Source: Pseudomonas mandelii (GTDB taxonomy: Bacteria; Pseudomonadota; Gammaproteobacteria; Pseudomonadales; Pseudomonadaceae). From it: a stretch of 64,000 nucleotides of DNA. Below are positions 10,301-16,907 of this stretch, one piece after another (positions within the stretch are counted from its first letter, which is position 1; the number at the start of each line of letters is the position of its first letter). Where the stretch lies: the NCBI RefSeq assembly GCF_006438925.1, contig NZ_RCZA01000015.1, positions 1 to 64,000 of the forward strand, given 5' to 3'. A program made the translations under genes and the position numbers. Below the pieces are notes generated by a model, which saw nothing but the letters and a program-made list of their open reading frames with translations, made no database searches and had not been told where the DNA came from.

Positions 10301-10443
10301 TGTACGAAGCACTGGAGTCGGGAGAACTTTCGCAGGCTTCATATAGAGAGCAATCCGCCGACCTGGATGCCCAGTTGCAAATCGAGGAGGCAGCACTGGT
10401 CGAGACGCTGACCCGTCAAGAGCTGGCTGATAACCCGTTCTGA
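4387..10443 (+). CDS. Giant protein with duplicated LRR module and NEL-type E3 ubiquitin ligase domain
   Basis: About 2018 residues. I chose the ATG at 4387 because AAGGAA lies seven bases upstream; an earlier in-frame start at 4348 lacks this. The order is: a dermonecrotic-toxin-like N-terminal region (PHDPEHPVKKY near residue 310), a hydrophobic stretch about 476-553, a middle region shared with the upstream gene, then two copies of a roughly 300-residue unit (about 1079-1378 and 1379-1680), each with a helical linker ending in a CW+R-type motif and an LRR block. The C-terminal NEL-like domain carries A-C-C-D-R, with Cys1802 as the likely catalytic residue of the C-x-D motif. It is a paralogue of the preceding gene and probably co-transcribed. 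Host-directed ubiquitin ligation is inferred from the family. The export route is unknown. Confidence 0.82.
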   Translation: MTTLQGSNDALRSGSLNTEEHGPNTEFIKDAIPDWLIGATPARREAFRQAPTQIPDWYKNATVEQRQEIKRLTEASIKSQTALDKVMARVQDIKAFAQPLLAKALYERCNVTLDVNTTFLRLMKPLTVGSLHVKVSAFPVLTLSLLDAALHNFEAFENDRGAFDDSSGFVTEPDEHGNTETITTTLTTQNFIAVCRTLDIGQKYQDSLKSFLLSGEPVTEAYLSLKFIACQKDALKAAAYLALVKNDIEPTDYNIILSAIAGETKVMNGNTPVWFWEPVILHKTLTGCLAFVTVEAHRRDIKEVILYIPHDPEHPVKKYRGMQAPDELTRQLLATGKPTGEATASPTDYASFLSQFLDYKDRPYFFNRLTKEVADAPSDPLALFRSPITGGFISITGGALGASLTPNELPPAKPAPRVPVTELNIRLAYRNREGYWAENADLWAQLYQRSRDKIISDARSHAVPTSDADAKSRADRIAHLLEGAMAALNLVSMFVPVLGEVMLVVMAGQLMYETLEGSIEWSEGDREAAWAHLSDVAENLALMGVMAVGGRVLKGVKASPFVDSLKPVQLPSGETRLWKPDPTPYEASVYLPEDSLHNESGLHQVGGQEVLPLGNQLYVVKENPATGEYRIQHPRRPDAYHPLVEHNGDGAWVHEGEEPLSWEGPTLMRRLGYRSDAFTDAQLEQVRIASGIEQDQLRRVHVEQEPPSALLTDTLTRFRIDRDIETFSRQIGSDDPSVYARADIRLQFQVMDSQELIPGRPPVRVMDSQANILWEDPPGSGSFARKLVMVLSEQEMARGQMLPSLLEMLEAQGVDLAQAPGEPGTSLDLRATALRKEIARGAQRRKATLFESLYRKQDVRVDAYGRRIKAFFPRLPGAVVNQIIEGATTQELTGLDQPGPLPQRIYEQARWCRQELRVARAYEGFYLDASSNLDGQRLALRSLANLPGWPKDVRFELREYWAKGRLIDAVGAPDAPVRKVLVSGENGLYGADASEGLYSAVLQALSEDQRLALGFTEQAAESLKQAVQRTPLSREALRDVLLEHRELRPAVDPDNKLLGGAGYSLPSAQEVASFFKTSRARARKLFPGFQDADVETFLQSLGPDPRRSLTRLEAEYATLKRELKAWVFEHRSPGVGIRGTAESYVASGIKRCWRRETGSTLKINPWVELPTLSVNFDHVEELTFMSTGLKARTDGFLKGFKNLKRLTINRAADGLTQLPDSIGQMKRLTHLDLNRQSIVLTEQSANLLGGMSNLEVLKLSGNPLGRLPDFSAMPRLQEVRLERTGIDQWPVGLRDQTGLRTIDLRNNRLREAPAALLNPAAEQLEAVARANRVTLLEGNPFTRQNALQLWDYRQRLMQTRPDLLEGGLEGAFEVNTPLHQRYRAVYPDATYGQVEDYFNGLGTEERIKAEVDRLGVALRRLNSQLSEWAYTGEEPQQYVYVRNRANLGLRQDRYLAAERIRSCWQRRTAQLLAYDGTPIGFELDLSRLRLPNLPELDADFSHVGSLKLSNMGLTVTPEAFLRRNSGVRWLDLSGNQLTELPRALNEMNGLTRLFLQGNRIRLTPETARILAERTTLRALSLYGNPLGMAPDFSRLTDMRSVTLGATGIDTWPVGLAEQPALDGIDLSDNRIVTIPDSVIAPSSEHLEQSARINNVTYIQGNPLSEATQRQLVEYWSRLERERPDLYLERRQDTGARAFEYRAPAPRGAVVPLAAEAEAALGRWTLDMSTELVATRRTQWRTLSAQQESAGFFSVLADLQEAGAGHEDLQQRVWEVIDSITQPNPESEQLREAMFEWAGRPACCDRAALSFSNLEIMAMVYKARTLAQDGQQGAALLKLSRGLFRLDKVEKIALSDIERRTAAINATPGWSSAQKARNIELLEEVEIKLAYRFGLKDRLGLPGQPQRVRFTSLGHVTPQMLDRAQTQVLALDNSPEELQALVERDFWKSYLANKYKSQFETQQTPYQTQQASLYEALESGELSQASYREQSADLDAQLQIEEAALVETLTRQELADNPF
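7621..9430 (+). repeat. Intragenic tandem duplication of linker plus LRR module
   Basis: Two diverged units of about 900 bases lie in tandem inside the second NEL gene, starting near 7621 and 8521. Each encodes a segment beginning with a +YP/LFPxa-type motif, an LxxW helix, an I+xCW+R motif, then DF/FDHV-type LRR starts, a GNPLG repeat and a WPVGL repeat. The upstream paralogue has one such unit. The divergence suggests an old duplication. Confidence 0.75.
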
Positions 10444-10463
10444 CGAATCGGTGATACATCAAT

Positions 10464-10500
10464 AAACCCTGAATGCGTGTTGGCGCACTCAGGGTTTTTT
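10464..10500 (+). terminator. Rho-independent terminator after the NEL gene
   Basis: AAACCCTGA pairs with TCAGGGTTT, with an inner TGCG/CGCA extension, followed by a run of T on the + strand. It lies 20 bases after the stop. On the - strand the tail is only weakly T-rich, so it may also help end the convergent ureC transcript. Confidence 0.85.
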
Positions 10501-10517
10501 CCCTTGTGGGTTGAACT

Positions 10518-12218
10518 TCAGAACAGGAAATAGCGCTGCGCCATCGGCAGCACATCCGCCGGCTCACACCACAGCAACACACCGTCGGCCTTGACCTGAT
10601 AGGTCTGTGGGTCGACATCGATGTTCGGCAAGTAGTCGTTGTGGATCAGGTCGGTTTTCTGCACCTCGCGGCAGCCTTTGACCACGGCGATTTTCTTCTT
10701 CAATCCCAGCGCTTCGGGCAATCCGGCGTCTTGTGCCGCCTGGCTGATGAAGGTCAGGCTGGTGGCGTGCAATGAGCCGCCAAAGCTTGCGAACATCGGG
10801 CGGTAGTGCACCGGTTGCGGTGTTGGAATCGAAGCGTTGGCATCACCCATCAGGCTGGCCGCAATGGCACCGCCTTTTAGAATCAACGTCGGTTTGACTC
10901 CGAAAAACGCCGGACGCCAGAGCACAAGATCCGCCCATTTACCCACTTCCACCGAGCCCACTTCGTGGCTGATACCGTGGGTGATCGCGGGGTTGATGGT
11001 GTACTTGGCGATGTAGCGTTTGGCGCGGAAATTGTCGTTGCCTTCGCCGTCACCGGGTAGCGGGCCGCGCTGTTTTTTCATCTTGTCGGCGGTCTGCCAG
11101 GTACGGGTGATCACTTCGCCAACGCGGCCCATGGCCTGGCTGTCGGAGCTGATCATCGAGAATGCGCCGAGGTCGTGGAGGATGTCTTCGGCGGCGATGG
11201 TTTCACGACGGATGCGGCTTTCGGCGAAGGCCACGTCTTCGGCAATGCTTGGGTCCAGGTGATGGCAGACCATCAGCATGTCGAGGTGTTCGTCGATGGT
11301 GTTGCGGGTGAACGGCCGGGTCGGGTTGGTCGAGCTCGGCAGCACGTTGGCAAAGCCGCAGGCCTTGATGATGTCCGGGGCATGACCGCCGCCCGCACCT
11401 TCGGTGTGGTAGGTGTGGATAGTGCGGCCCTTGAAGGCGGCGAGGGTGGTTTCGACGAAGCCCGATTCGTTGAGCGTGTCGGTGTGGATCGCCACTTGTA
11501 CATCGTACTGGTCGGCGACGTTCAGGCAGTTGTCGATGCTCGCCGGGGTAGTGCCCCAGTCTTCGTGCAACTTCAGGCCGATGGCCCCGGCCTTGACCTG
11601 CTCGATCAACGGCTCCGGCAGGCTGGCGTTGCCCTTGCCGGTGAAGCCAATGTTCATTGGGAACGCATCGGCGGCCTGGAGCATGCGCGCCAGGTGCCAC
11701 GGGCCGGACGTGCATGTGGTCGCGTTGGTGCCCGTGGCCGGGCCGGTGCCGCCGCCGATCATGGTGGTGACGCCGCTCATCAATGCTTCTTCGATCTGCT
11801 GCGGGCAGATGAAATGGATGTGCGTGTCGATGCCGCCCGCGGTGAGGATCATGCCTTCACCGGCGATGACTTCGGTGCTGGCGCCGACTGCGATGGTGAC
11901 GTTCGGCTGGATGTCCGGGTTGCCAGCCTTGCCGATGGCGGCGATGCGCCCGTCCTTGAGGCCGACGTCGGCTTTGACGATGCCCCAGTGGTCGATGATC
12001 AGCGCGTTGGTGATCAGCGTATCGACGACCTCGGCGGCGAGCAATTGGCTTTGACCCTGGCCGTCGCGGATGACTTTGCCGCCGCCGAATTTCACTTCTT
12101 CGCCGTAGGTGGTGAAGTCTTTCTCGACCTCGATCCACAGCTCGGTGTCGGCCAGACGGACCTTGTCACCGACGGTGGGGCCGAACATGTCGGCGTAGGC
12201 TTGTCTTGAGATTTTCAT
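10518..12218 (-). CDS. ureC: Urease subunit alpha (catalytic)
   Basis: 566 residues, the normal length. It hydrolyses urea to ammonia and carbamate in the cytoplasm as part of the UreABC complex. Visible active-site features are the nickel-binding HIH pair near residues 133 and 135, the carbamylated lysine near 216 in LKLHEDWG, and the flap motif CHHLD. The start is the ATG giving MKISRQAYAD, as in other ureases; the open frame runs 14 codons further into repeat-derived sequence. It is last in the urea operon and converges on the NEL gene. Nickel-insertion genes ureEFG are not in the window and must be elsewhere. Confidence 0.98.
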   Translation of the reverse strand: MKISRQAYADMFGPTVGDKVRLADTELWIEVEKDFTTYGEEVKFGGGKVIRDGQGQSQLLAAEVVDTLITNALIIDHWGIVKADVGLKDGRIAAIGKAGNPDIQPNVTIAVGASTEVIAGEGMILTAGGIDTHIHFICPQQIEEALMSGVTTMIGGGTGPATGTNATTCTSGPWHLARMLQAADAFPMNIGFTGKGNASLPEPLIEQVKAGAIGLKLHEDWGTTPASIDNCLNVADQYDVQVAIHTDTLNESGFVETTLAAFKGRTIHTYHTEGAGGGHAPDIIKACGFANVLPSSTNPTRPFTRNTIDEHLDMLMVCHHLDPSIAEDVAFAESRIRRETIAAEDILHDLGAFSMISSDSQAMGRVGEVITRTWQTADKMKKQRGPLPGDGEGNDNFRAKRYIAKYTINPAITHGISHEVGSVEVGKWADLVLWRPAFFGVKPTLILKGGAIAASLMGDANASIPTPQPVHYRPMFASFGGSLHATSLTFISQAAQDAGLPEALGLKKKIAVVKGCREVQKTDLIHNDYLPNIDVDPQTYQVKADGVLLWCEPADVLPMAQRYFLF

Positions 12219-12268
12219 GCGCTTGCCTTGAGATTCAATTGGATTTGAGACCGCTCGCATAGCTCGCT

Positions 12269-12351
12269 ATCGCAGCCTCGCTCCGCTCGACAGCTCCTAC
12301 AGGGGATCGCGTTTTTCCTGTAGGAGCTGTCGAGCGGAGCGAGGCTGCGAT
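12269..12351. repeat. REPIN-like palindrome between ureB and ureC
   Basis: Two perfect 35-base arms around a 13-base centre. The arm carries the motif TGTAGGAGCTGTCGAG. It fills most of the gap between ureB and ureC and would fold as a long hairpin in the operon mRNA. Related copies lie at 15927-16024 and 21199-21294. Confidence 0.9.
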
Positions 12352-12372
12352 CTTTTGGGAGCGCCGCATCTT

Positions 12373-12681
12373 TCAGTCGAGGTCACCCATGATCCGCCCG
12401 GCAAACCCGAACACCCGGCGATTCCCGGCCAGGTCTACCAACTCGACCTCGCGGCTCTGTCCCGGCTCGAAGCGCACGGCGGTCCCGGCGGGGATGTTCA
12501 GGCGCATGCCGCGGCTGGCGGCGCGGTCGAACGTCAGCGCATCGTTGGTTTCGAAGAAGTGGTAGTGCGAGCCGACCTGGATTGGGCGGTCGCCGCTGTT
12601 GGCCACCTTCAGGCTGAGGGTGCGGCGGCCAACGTTGAGTTCGATGTCACCGGGCTGGATCTGGTATTCGCCAGGAATCAT
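12373..12681 (-). CDS. ureB: Urease subunit beta
   Basis: 102 residues from the ATG giving MIPGEYQIQPG, with a GGAG ribosome binding site. It is a structural subunit of urease that packs with UreA around UreC. The conserved segment VGSHYHFFETN is present. Its start codon overlaps the stop of the upstream acetyltransferase by one base, showing translational coupling, while a REPIN separates it from ureC. Confidence 0.97.
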   Translation of the reverse strand: MIPGEYQIQPGDIELNVGRRTLSLKVANSGDRPIQVGSHYHFFETNDALTFDRAASRGMRLNIPAGTAVRFEPGQSREVELVDLAGNRRVFGFAGRIMGDLD

Positions 12682-13214
12682 CAATGGGCTCCTTGGAGAA
12701 TCTTGTAGTAGAGGGCGGTCGGTTTGTACTGGCCGCTCGGGTCGCAGGCGTAGTCGGGAATTTGACCAGCCTTGGTGTAACCCAGGGCTTTGTAGAAGTC
12801 TTCGGCGGGGGACCCGGCCTCGGTGTCGAGGTAGAGCATGCCGCGCTTGTGCTGAAGGGCGGCTTGTTCCAAAGCACTCATCAACTGTTGGCCCAGACCG
12901 CGGCGACGCGCGTGTTCACGTACCAACAGTTTTTGCACTTCAGCGCGGTTCAGGCCATTAGCTTTCTGGCACAGGGTCAACTGCACGCTGGCCTGTACCT
13001 GTTCGTCCTTGACCACCACCCACAGCAGCACGTTGCCCTTGTTCAGGTTGTCCTGAACATCATCGAAATAGGCACGAGCCTGGGTCGCGTCCAGATTGGC
13101 CATGAATCCGACGCTGGCGCCATAGCCGACGGCGTCGAGCAGCAGATCAATCAAACCCTGACGATAGTGCGCAAAGCTTTCAACATTGACGCGGCGCAGT
13201 TGGGCTGCGTTCAT
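12681..13214 (-). CDS. GNAT family N-acetyltransferase in the urease operon
   Basis: 177 residues with a GNAT fold. The acetyl-CoA motif A is seen as the region around VREHARRRGLGQQL, followed by a C-terminal DFYKALGY-type motif. It would move an acetyl group from acetyl-CoA to a small amine; the substrate is not known. It lies between the PAT-like acetyltransferase and ureB and overlaps ureB by one base, so it is co-expressed with urease. It is not a urease assembly factor by sequence. Confidence 0.9.
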   Translation of the reverse strand: MNAAQLRRVNVESFAHYRQGLIDLLLDAVGYGASVGFMANLDATQARAYFDDVQDNLNKGNVLLWVVVKDEQVQASVQLTLCQKANGLNRAEVQKLLVREHARRRGLGQQLMSALEQAALQHKRGMLYLDTEAGSPAEDFYKALGYTKAGQIPDYACDPSGQYKPTALYYKILQGAH

Positions 13215-13220
13215 GGCAAA

Positions 13221-13754
13221 TTACTCCTTGTTGGCGGTCGGCGGTTCCGCGCCAGGATTGAGGGTCAGTTGCATGAAGGTCAGGTCCAGCCAGCGACCGA
13301 ACTTGGTGCCCACCTGGGGCATCTGGCCGGTTGTCACGAAACCGGCTCGTTCATGCAGGCGAATAGAAGAGGCGTTACCGCTCTCGATGGCGGCGACCAT
13401 CACATGTTTGTCGCAGCCTTTGGCGCGCTCGATCAACGCGGTCATCAATTGCGGGCCGAGACCATTGCCACGCTGGTCGCTGCGCACATAAACCGAGTGC
13501 TCGACGGTGTGGCGGAACCCGTCGAACGGCCGCCAGTCACCGAATGAAGCGTAGCCCAGTACCGTGTTGTCGCCGTCGACGATCACCAGAATCGGGTAGC
13601 CCTGGGATTGCCGGGCGCTGAACCAGGCCTGGCGGTTACCCAAATCCACGGCCTGTTCGTTCCAGATGGCCGTGGTGTTGAGCACGGCGTCGTTGTAGAT
13701 GTCGCGGATCGCCGGCAAGTCGGCATGCGCTGCATCGCGGATGTGGTAAGTCAT
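13221..13754 (-). CDS. Phosphinothricin / methionine sulfoximine-type N-acetyltransferase
   Basis: 177 residues. Strongly resembles the PAT/MddA branch of GNATs, including P. aeruginosa PA4866, which also sits between ureA and ureB (recalled synteny). Key features are YNDAV and TTAIWNE near the N-terminus, VEHSVYV, the acetyl-CoA loop DQRGNGLG, and GRWLDLTFMQ near the end. Known relatives acetylate methionine sulfoximine, methionine sulfone or phosphinothricin, which mimic glutamate. That would protect glutamine synthetase, the enzyme that uses urease-derived ammonia. That link is inference. Confidence 0.9.
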   Translation of the reverse strand: MTYHIRDAAHADLPAIRDIYNDAVLNTTAIWNEQAVDLGNRQAWFSARQSQGYPILVIVDGDNTVLGYASFGDWRPFDGFRHTVEHSVYVRSDQRGNGLGPQLMTALIERAKGCDKHVMVAAIESGNASSIRLHERAGFVTTGQMPQVGTKFGRWLDLTFMQLTLNPGAEPPTANKE

Positions 13755-13763
13755 GGCGCGGCC

Positions 13764-14066
13764 TCAGGCGATCGGTTGGTGGACGGTGACCAGTTTGGTG
13801 CCGTCGGGAAAGGTCGCTTCAACCTGGATCTCCGGAATCATTTCCGGGATGCCTTCCATCACTTGTTCGCGGCTGAGCAGGGTGGTGCCGAAGTGCATCA
13901 GCTCGGCCACAGTCTGGCCGTCGCGCGCGCCTTCGAGCAGCGCTGCGCAAATGTAGGCCATGGCTTCCGGGTAGTTGAGTTTCACGCCGCGCGCCAAACG
14001 CCGCTCGGCCACGAGGCCGGCGGTGAAGATCAGCAGCTTGTCTTTTTCGCGTGGGGTCAGGTCCAT
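13764..14066 (-). CDS. ureA: Urease subunit gamma
   Basis: 100 residues, the full family length, starting MDLTPREKDKLLIF. It is the smallest structural subunit of urease. The conserved segment KLNYPEAMAYI is present. It follows ureD across a gap that holds a 180-base palindromic element, and is nine bases from the acetyltransferase gene downstream. Confidence 0.98.
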   Translation of the reverse strand: MDLTPREKDKLLIFTAGLVAERRLARGVKLNYPEAMAYICAALLEGARDGQTVAELMHFGTTLLSREQVMEGIPEMIPEIQVEATFPDGTKLVTVHQPIA

Positions 14067-14127
14067 CGTTTGGAATCCATCTGGGCAGTTTTGTGAGGTT
14101 CTTGCGGTGTGTGGGTGTCAATGAAAA

Positions 14128-14309
14128 CCACCCCTCACCCTAGCCCTCTCCCCAGAGGGGAGAGGGGACTGATCTCGAGTGTTTTTAATGGCCAAGATCA
14201 GTCAGCAATATTCTTTGAGCCTGTTCAATTTTTTAAGCACAACTCGGTCAGGCGCCCTCTCCCCTCTGGGGCGGTCCGACGTTTCGGGAGGGCGGCGGGT
14301 GAGGGGTGG
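14128..14309. repeat. MITE-like palindromic element, copy 1 (ureD-ureA gap)
   Basis: About 182 bases with long inverted ends: CCACCCCTCACCC at the left and its complement at the right. Internal hairpins of the CCCTCTCCCC/GGGGAGAGGG type are present. The right arm carries an extra block containing CGGTCCGACGTTTCGGGAGG. The second copy, at 19508-19690, has this block at the other end, so the copies are in opposite orientation. The element ends four bases from the ureD stop codon. Confidence 0.8.
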
Positions 14310-14312
14310 CTC

Positions 14313-15152
14313 TCAAGTACTCCAAATCCTCGGCGGCAAAGCCTCGCGCCCCAATAGCGCCGGGCGCAGCAGTTGCCACAAATCAATCAACCAACCCCGC
14401 GCCAACAGCGCTTCACTGGCCAGGCAGCGTGCGACTAAAAGCCCCGGCAACTGGGTCAGATCCCCCCGTACGTCATTGGGCAGCGAACGGCATTTCTCCA
14501 GTAAGTCGCTATCGATGTCGCCGGTCACCAACAGCGTCGCAAACACCGGTTGCCCATCCAGCCCAATAGGTGAATCAAGCAAACCATCGCCTCCGACAAT
14601 GCGCTGGCGTTCATGCCAGAGCAACTGGCCGTCGCGACGGATGTCCAGCTGCGCCTGAAAATGCCCGAGGTCGAAACGCTCGCCACTGGCTGGCCGGCCC
14701 AGCGCCACCACGTCCCAGTAAAACAACCGGGCATCGCCTTCCAGATCAATCGAAGTGCCGAGCTCCGCCTGGGCGTCGCTGAAGATAATGGTTTCCTGGG
14801 GCAGCCATTCCAGTGTCGCGCCGGCGGCTACTTTCAAGTCGAGCTTCTGATAAGCGGGCCCCGCCGCGCGATACCACTTGGCCGCGCCGGGGCTGGTGAT
14901 TTGCGCCCAGGCATCAGGGCCGACACTGGCCGAGATATCCAGCCGGTCACCACCGGCAATCCCGCCCGGCGGGTGCACGATGATGTGCTGGCAAACCTCC
15001 GGCCCTTCGGCATACAGATGCTTCTGCACCCGCAGCGGGCCTTTGTGCCGGCGCTGAACCGGGCGCGTACTGTCGCCGAATCGGGCGTAGCCGAGTTCCA
15101 GCTCGGCGTGCCAGCTCGGGGTAAACAGGGCAGTGGGAATAGGTAAGTTCAT
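14313..15152 (-). CDS. ureD: Urease accessory protein UreD
   Basis: 279 residues, normal for UreD. It is the scaffold that binds apo-urease and recruits UreF and UreG for nickel insertion. The family signature is visible: the HPPGGIAGGDRL segment and the SPGAAKWYRA segment. The start is 30 bases after the end of urtE, in the same direction, joining the transporter and enzyme halves into one operon. A palindromic element directly follows its stop. Confidence 0.97.
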   Translation of the reverse strand: MNLPIPTALFTPSWHAELELGYARFGDSTRPVQRRHKGPLRVQKHLYAEGPEVCQHIIVHPPGGIAGGDRLDISASVGPDAWAQITSPGAAKWYRAAGPAYQKLDLKVAAGATLEWLPQETIIFSDAQAELGTSIDLEGDARLFYWDVVALGRPASGERFDLGHFQAQLDIRRDGQLLWHERQRIVGGDGLLDSPIGLDGQPVFATLLVTGDIDSDLLEKCRSLPNDVRGDLTQLPGLLVARCLASEALLARGWLIDLWQLLRPALLGREALPPRIWST

Positions 15153-15182
15153 GGTTTCTAATTATCGTCAGGACGCTGCAGA

Positions 15183-15881
15183 TTAGATCGTAACCAGACC
15201 GCGTACACCCTCGGCTTCCATATTTTCTCCGCGACCCTGTTGCACGATTTCGCCCCGGGACATCACCAGATACTGATCGGCCAGTTCGGCGGCGAAATCG
15301 TAGAACTGCTCCACCAGCAAAATCGCCATATCACCACGGGCCGCAAGCTTCTTGATCACTGCGCCGATTTCCTTGATCACCGATGGCTGGATGCCTTCGG
15401 TGGGCTCGTCGAGAATCAGCAGGCGTGGACGGCTGGCCAACGCTCGGCCGATCGCCAATTGCTGCTGTTGGCCACCGGACAAGTCGCCGCCGCGGCGTTG
15501 CTTCATCTGCAGCAGCACCGGAAACAGCTCGTAGATGAACGCCGGGACCTCCTTGGCTTCAGCACCGGGAAATCGCGACAGGCCCATCAACAGGTTTTCT
15601 TCCACGGTCAGCCGGCCGAAAATCTCCCGCCCCTGAGGCACGTAAGCGATCCCGGCGTGAACCCGCTGGTGTGGCTTGAACGCGGTGATCGTTTTGCCTT
15701 CCCAGTTCACCGCACCTTCTTTGGCCGGCAACAAACCCATCAGGCACTTGAGCAGGGTGGTCTTGCCGACGCCGTTACGGCCGAGCAGGCAGGTGACTTC
15801 GCCGACCTTCACGTCAAACGTCAGGCCGCGCAGGATGTGGCTACCGCCGTAATACTGGTGCAGCTTGTCGACTTGCAGCAT
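15183..15881 (-). CDS. urtE: Urea ABC transporter ATP-binding protein UrtE
   Basis: 232 residues from the ATG giving MLQVDKLHQYYGG, preceded by AAGGA at good spacing. It is an ATPase of the branched-chain amino-acid type (LivF-like) that powers urea uptake. Walker A is GRNGVGKTT, the signature is LSGGQQQQLA, and Walker B is LLILDEPTEG. It is separated from urtD by a REPIN. Confidence 0.96.
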   Translation of the reverse strand: MLQVDKLHQYYGGSHILRGLTFDVKVGEVTCLLGRNGVGKTTLLKCLMGLLPAKEGAVNWEGKTITAFKPHQRVHAGIAYVPQGREIFGRLTVEENLLMGLSRFPGAEAKEVPAFIYELFPVLLQMKQRRGGDLSGGQQQQLAIGRALASRPRLLILDEPTEGIQPSVIKEIGAVIKKLAARGDMAILLVEQFYDFAAELADQYLVMSRGEIVQQGRGENMEAEGVRGLVTI

Positions 15882-15926
15882 CTTAAATTCCTTCTGTTTC
15901 ACACAGGCCCGCTCCTGACTTTCTCT

Positions 15927-16024
15927 TGTAGGAGCTGTCGAGTGAAACGAGGCTGCGATCTTTTTCGATGCCGCTGAAGAAAGATCAAAAGATCGCAGCC
16001 TCGTTTCACTCGACAGCTCCTACA
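15927..16024. repeat. REPIN-like palindrome between urtD and urtE
   Basis: Perfect 38-base arms starting TGTAGGAGCTGTCGAGTG, with a 22-base centre. Same family as 12269-12351 and 21199-21294, with a variant core (AGTGAAACGA instead of AGCGGAGCGA). Confidence 0.9.
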
Positions 16025-16034
16025 GGGAGGGCGG

Positions 16035-16907
16035 CTAACGACCGAGGTACACCTCGATCACGCGCTCGTTGTCCTGCACCTGTTCCAGCGACCCTTCGGC
16101 CAGCACGCTGCCCTGGTGCAACACGGTGACGTGGTCGGCGATGGAGCCGACGAAGCCCATGTCGTGTTCCACCACCATCAGCGAATGCTTGCCAGCCAGG
16201 CTCTTGAACAGTTCGGCGGTGAATTCGGTTTCGGCGTCGGTCATGCCCGCCACCGGCTCGTCGAGCAACAAGAGTTGCGGGTCCTGCATCAGCAACATGC
16301 CGATTTCCAGAAACTGCTTCTGACCGTGGGACAACAAACCCGCCGGGCGATTGACCGACGTGGTCAGGCGAATGGTGTCCAGCACTTCGCTGATGCGATC
16401 TTTCTGTTCGCCACTCAGGCGAGCCCGCAGGCTGGCCCACACCGACTTGTCGGTTTTCTGCGCCAGCTCCAGGTTTTCAAAAACGCTCAAGGCTTCGAAC
16501 ACTGTCGGCTTCTGGAACTTGCGACCGATGCCGGCCTGGGCGATTTGCACTTCGCTCATCTGCGTCAGGTCGAGGGTTTCACCGAACCAGGCCTTGCCGT
16601 GACTGGGCCGGGTCTTGCCGGTGATCACGTCCATCAGCGTGGTCTTGCCCGCGCCATTGGGGCCGATGATGCAGCGCAGTTCGCCGACGCCGATGTACAG
16701 GTTCAGATCGTTCAGCGCCTTGAAACCATCGAAGCTGACGCTGATGTCTTCCAGGGTCAGGATCGTGCCGTGGCGGGTGTTCAGGCCTTTTCCGGCGGCT
16801 TGGCCGAGGCCGATGGCGTCACGGCTGCTGCCGGCGTCCCTGTTGGGTTCCAGTGGCGGAAAAAACGCCGGTTCGAGCATGAATTCAGCCGTCGCGGTTA
16901 CTCTCAT
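16035..16907 (-). CDS. urtD: Urea ABC transporter ATP-binding protein UrtD
   Basis: 290 residues, LivG-like. Walker A is GPNGAGKTT, and Walker B is LLLLDEPVAG. The ABC signature is degenerate (LLSHGQKQFLEIG), as is usual for UrtD. An extra N-terminal stretch of about 45 residues precedes the ATPase fold, also seen in this family. Its start overlaps the urtC stop as ATGA, so the two are translationally coupled. Confidence 0.96.
   Translation of the reverse strand: MRVTATAEFMLEPAFFPPLEPNRDAGSSRDAIGLGQAAGKGLNTRHGTILTLEDISVSFDGFKALNDLNLYIGVGELRCIIGPNGAGKTTLMDVITGKTRPSHGKAWFGETLDLTQMSEVQIAQAGIGRKFQKPTVFEALSVFENLELAQKTDKSVWASLRARLSGEQKDRISEVLDTIRLTTSVNRPAGLLSHGQKQFLEIGMLLMQDPQLLLLDEPVAGMTDAETEFTAELFKSLAGKHSLMVVEHDMGFVGSIADHVTVLHQGSVLAEGSLEQVQDNERVIEVYLGR

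Noticed and set aside
1..10443. Type III or type VI secretion genes next to the NEL proteins
   Set aside because: No chaperone, needle, tube or PAAR-like gene is present; the downstream neighbour is the convergent urease operon.
11175..12209. Long open frame on the + strand opposite ureC
   Set aside because: It is the complement of a highly conserved catalytic gene in a GC-rich genome; no start signal and no family match.
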